The notes beneath the pieces were generated by a model. That model worked only from the letters and a program-made list of their open reading frames with translations, was not told the origin of the DNA and did no database searches. Below, piece by piece: positions 28,815 through 30,541 of a stretch of DNA of 30,541 nucleotides; the first letter of the stretch is position 1; the number at the start of each line of letters is the position of its first letter. The translations under genes were made by a program, and so were the position numbers. Source of the stretch: CAZAQS01 sp964486825 (GTDB lineage Bacteria > Chloroflexota > Anaerolineae > Anaerolineales > UBA4823); assembly GCA_964486825.1 (NCBI GenBank), contig CAZAQS010000027.1, positions 1 through 30,541 on the forward strand, written 5' to 3'.

Positions 28815-30541
28815 ATGAAAGAATATTCCACTGAGTTCATTCGTAATATAGCTATGGTCTCTCACAGCGGTGCAGGCAAATCAATGCTTGCGGAGGCCTT
28901 TTTACACTTCACTGGAGCGACTACCCGATTGGGGCGGATTGAAGATGGCACCACGGTTGCAGACTTCGAGGAGGAAGAGCAACGGCGGGGCCTTTCCCTT
29001 TCTACATCCATCATCCCGGTTGAATATAAAGAGCATAAGATCAACCTGTTGGATACGCCCGGTTATACGGATTTTGTAGGAGAGGTCATTTCTGCGATCC
29101 GTGTTGCGGACGGGGCCTTGATCATGGTCGACTCGGTAGCCGGCGCAGAGGTAGGTACCGAGATCGCCTGGTCATACTGTGAGCGCTATGAGCTGCCTCG
29201 TTTTGTTGTCATCAACAAGATGAACCGTGATAATGCCAACTTCCGCAAAGCCCTCGATACCGTCCAGCAGATCTCCGAGACCCGTTTGATCCCTGTTCAG
29301 CTTCCTTGGGGAGAACGAGCGGATTTCAAAGGAGTGATCGATCTCTTCACGATGAAAGCATACGCTGGCGATGGATCCCAGGCCGAGGACATCCCTGCGG
29401 AATACATGGATGAGGTCGAGTCGGGCCGTATGGAGCTGATTGAGGCTGCGGCTGAGGGCGAGGATGCCTTATTAGAAAAATACCTTGAAGGCGAGGAGTT
29501 GACCGGGGAAGAGATCCTGCAGGGGTTTGCAACCGTTGTCCGGTCAGGTAGCTATATCCCGGTATTTGTAGCTGCTGGTTTGGCCGAGATTGGCCTTAGC
29601 TGTTTGCTAGATGCGATCATAGGTCTCATGCCCTCCCCAGTTGACCGTCCGGCGGTGGTCGTCCAGGGCAAGGATGGGGAAGAAGAGTTGCAGGCCCATG
29701 ATTCTGGCCCCCTGGCCGCCTACGCTTGGAAAACCACTGCAGATCCTTTTGTAGGTCGAATTACATATTTCCGTGTCTATTCCGGGACGCTTAATTCAGA
29801 TAGCCGGGTTTGGAACCCTAATAAAGGGGTAGAAGAACGTCTCGGTACTCTTCACCTGATGCGGGGTAAAGAACAAATCGGTGTGAAGACCGTGCATAGT
29901 GGTGATATTGCCACAGTATCTAAGTTGAACCAGACTGCAACTGGCGATACCCTATGCGATAAGGGCCATCCAGTTGTATTGCCAGCGCCCGAATATCCAA
30001 ACCCACTGTATAGCGTGGCTGTATTTCCAAAGACCCAGATCGATTCTGGTAAGATAAGCCCCACGCTGAACCGCCTGGTTGAAGAGGACCAGACGCTTAC
30101 CTGGCGGCAGGAGACCAGTACCAACCAGACGATCCTCCAGGGTATGGGGGATCAGCATATCGATGTAGCCATTCGCAAGGCTGAGAGCAAATTCCAAACC
30201 AATCTCCTTATCGAGGAACCTAAAGTTCCTTACCAGGAGACGATCACCAAGCAAGGCCAGGCCATGTACAGGCATAAGAAGCAGACCGGCGGTTCAGGCC
30301 AGTTTGGTGAGGTGCATATGCGAGTGGAGCCGCTTCAAGAGCAGGAGTATGAGTTCTCGAATGATGTTTTTGGTGGGGCAATCTCTTCCAGCTATATGCC
30401 CGCTATCGACAAGGGCGTCAAATCTGTGATGAAAGAAGGGGTTTTGGCTGGCTACCCGGTGAAGAATGTCAAGGTATCCGTGTTTGATGGAAAGGAGCAC
30501 CCGGTAGATTCAAAGCCGGTAGACTTCGAGATTGCCGGTCG
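28815..30541 (+). CDS. Elongation factor G-like GTPase (3' end outside window)
   Basis: This is a translational GTPase of the EF-G family; 575 codons are present and about 115 are missing beyond the right edge. The G domain has G1 SHSGAGKS (16-23), a switch I region EEEEQRRGLSLSTSI (52-66), G3 DTPGYTDF (80-87) and G4 NKMNRD (134-139). Domain II, domain III (LVEEDQTLTWRQE...ILQGMGDQHIDV) and domain IV (HKKQTGGSGQFGEVHM) follow in order. Canonical EF-G has AHIDAGKTT, RGITI and NKMDR; the changes here fit the EF-G2/EF-G-like paralogues, whose role is less clear than ribosomal translocation. AAAGG precedes the ATG and a strong promoter lies upstream. Confidence 0.9.
   Translation, partial: MKEYSTEFIRNIAMVSHSGAGKSMLAEAFLHFTGATTRLGRIEDGTTVADFEEEEQRRGLSLSTSIIPVEYKEHKINLLDTPGYTDFVGEVISAIRVADGALIMVDSVAGAEVGTEIAWSYCERYELPRFVVINKMNRDNANFRKALDTVQQISETRLIPVQLPWGERADFKGVIDLFTMKAYAGDGSQAEDIPAEYMDEVESGRMELIEAAAEGEDALLEKYLEGEELTGEEILQGFATVVRSGSYIPVFVAAGLAEIGLSCLLDAIIGLMPSPVDRPAVVVQGKDGEEELQAHDSGPLAAYAWKTTADPFVGRITYFRVYSGTLNSDSRVWNPNKGVEERLGTLHLMRGKEQIGVKTVHSGDIATVSKLNQTATGDTLCDKGHPVVLPAPEYPNPLYSVAVFPKTQIDSGKISPTLNRLVEEDQTLTWRQETSTNQTILQGMGDQHIDVAIRKAESKFQTNLLIEEPKVPYQETITKQGQAMYRHKKQTGGSGQFGEVHMRVEPLQEQEYEFSNDVFGGAISSSYMPAIDKGVKSVMKEGVLAGYPVKNVKVSVFDGKEHPVDSKPVDFEIAG

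Noticed and set aside
1..30541. CRISPR arrays, insertion sequences, tRNA or rRNA genes, phage or defence islands
   Set aside because: No regular repeat-spacer pattern, transposase, integrase, cloverleaf sequence or known defence gene was seen on either strand.

Overview
The window is one continuous stretch of a bacterial chromosome, about half G+C, densely coding on both strands. Gene content and style point to a Chloroflexota bacterium, probably Anaerolineae-like. This is an inference from family flavour (a PlsY with altered motifs, an ECF sigma/RskA-type anti-sigma pair, a lone CpaF ATPase, a shared UgpC/MsmK-type ATPase, a T-box on valS and a c-di-GMP riboswitch) and not from a marker gene. 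No rRNA, tRNA, CRISPR array, insertion sequence or phage gene was found.

Layout. 1-338: decayed remnant of an aldo/keto reductase. 339-2660: inositol-monophosphatase-family gene, divergent from an ECF sigma factor and its membrane anti-sigma factor, closed by a hairpin. 2698-4701 (minus): gpmA and a sugar-type ABC ATPase. 4802-7387: mutS. 7545-10592 (minus): secreted triple-LysM protein and CpaF/TadA secretion ATPase. 10710-15125 (minus): run of five genes, in transcription order an SDR reductase, a PLP-dependent alpha-oxoamine synthase, a lipid kinase, an alpha/beta hydrolase and a DinB-fold protein. 15222-16323 (plus): c-di-GMP-I riboswitch followed by a sortase-like protein. 16405-20790 (minus): acyl-CoA ligase, miaA, yraN and a GT4 glycosyltransferase. 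20939-22945 (plus): membrane protein, JAMM metallopeptidase, plsY. 22963-23847 (minus): metallo-beta-lactamase-fold hydrolase. 23970-27085 (plus): T-box leader and valS. 27060-28581 (minus): alkaline-phosphatase-superfamily enzyme and a methyltransferase. 28744 to the right edge (plus): promoter and an EF-G-like GTPase cut by the window end.

The most interesting part is 10.7-16.4 kb. The SDR strongly resembles eukaryotic 3-ketodihydrosphingosine reductase, the synthase resembles bacterial serine palmitoyltransferase, they are 4 bp apart, and a DAG/sphingosine-kinase-fold gene follows. Together they read as a sphingoid-base (sphingolipid) pathway. Acyl-CoA ligase, GT4 glycosyltransferase and PlsY genes nearby add to the lipid theme. 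Divergent from this operon, a c-di-GMP riboswitch precedes a sortase, suggesting that protein anchoring at the cell surface responds to the second messenger.

Several promoters match the sigma-70 consensus well (before fadD, the valS T-box, the EF-G-like gene and the ABC ATPase). Candidate operators sit beside some of them: a 9-bp dyad before cpaF, 10-bp direct repeats flanking the fadD promoter, and a cluster of AGGG/CCCT boxes before the LysM gene.
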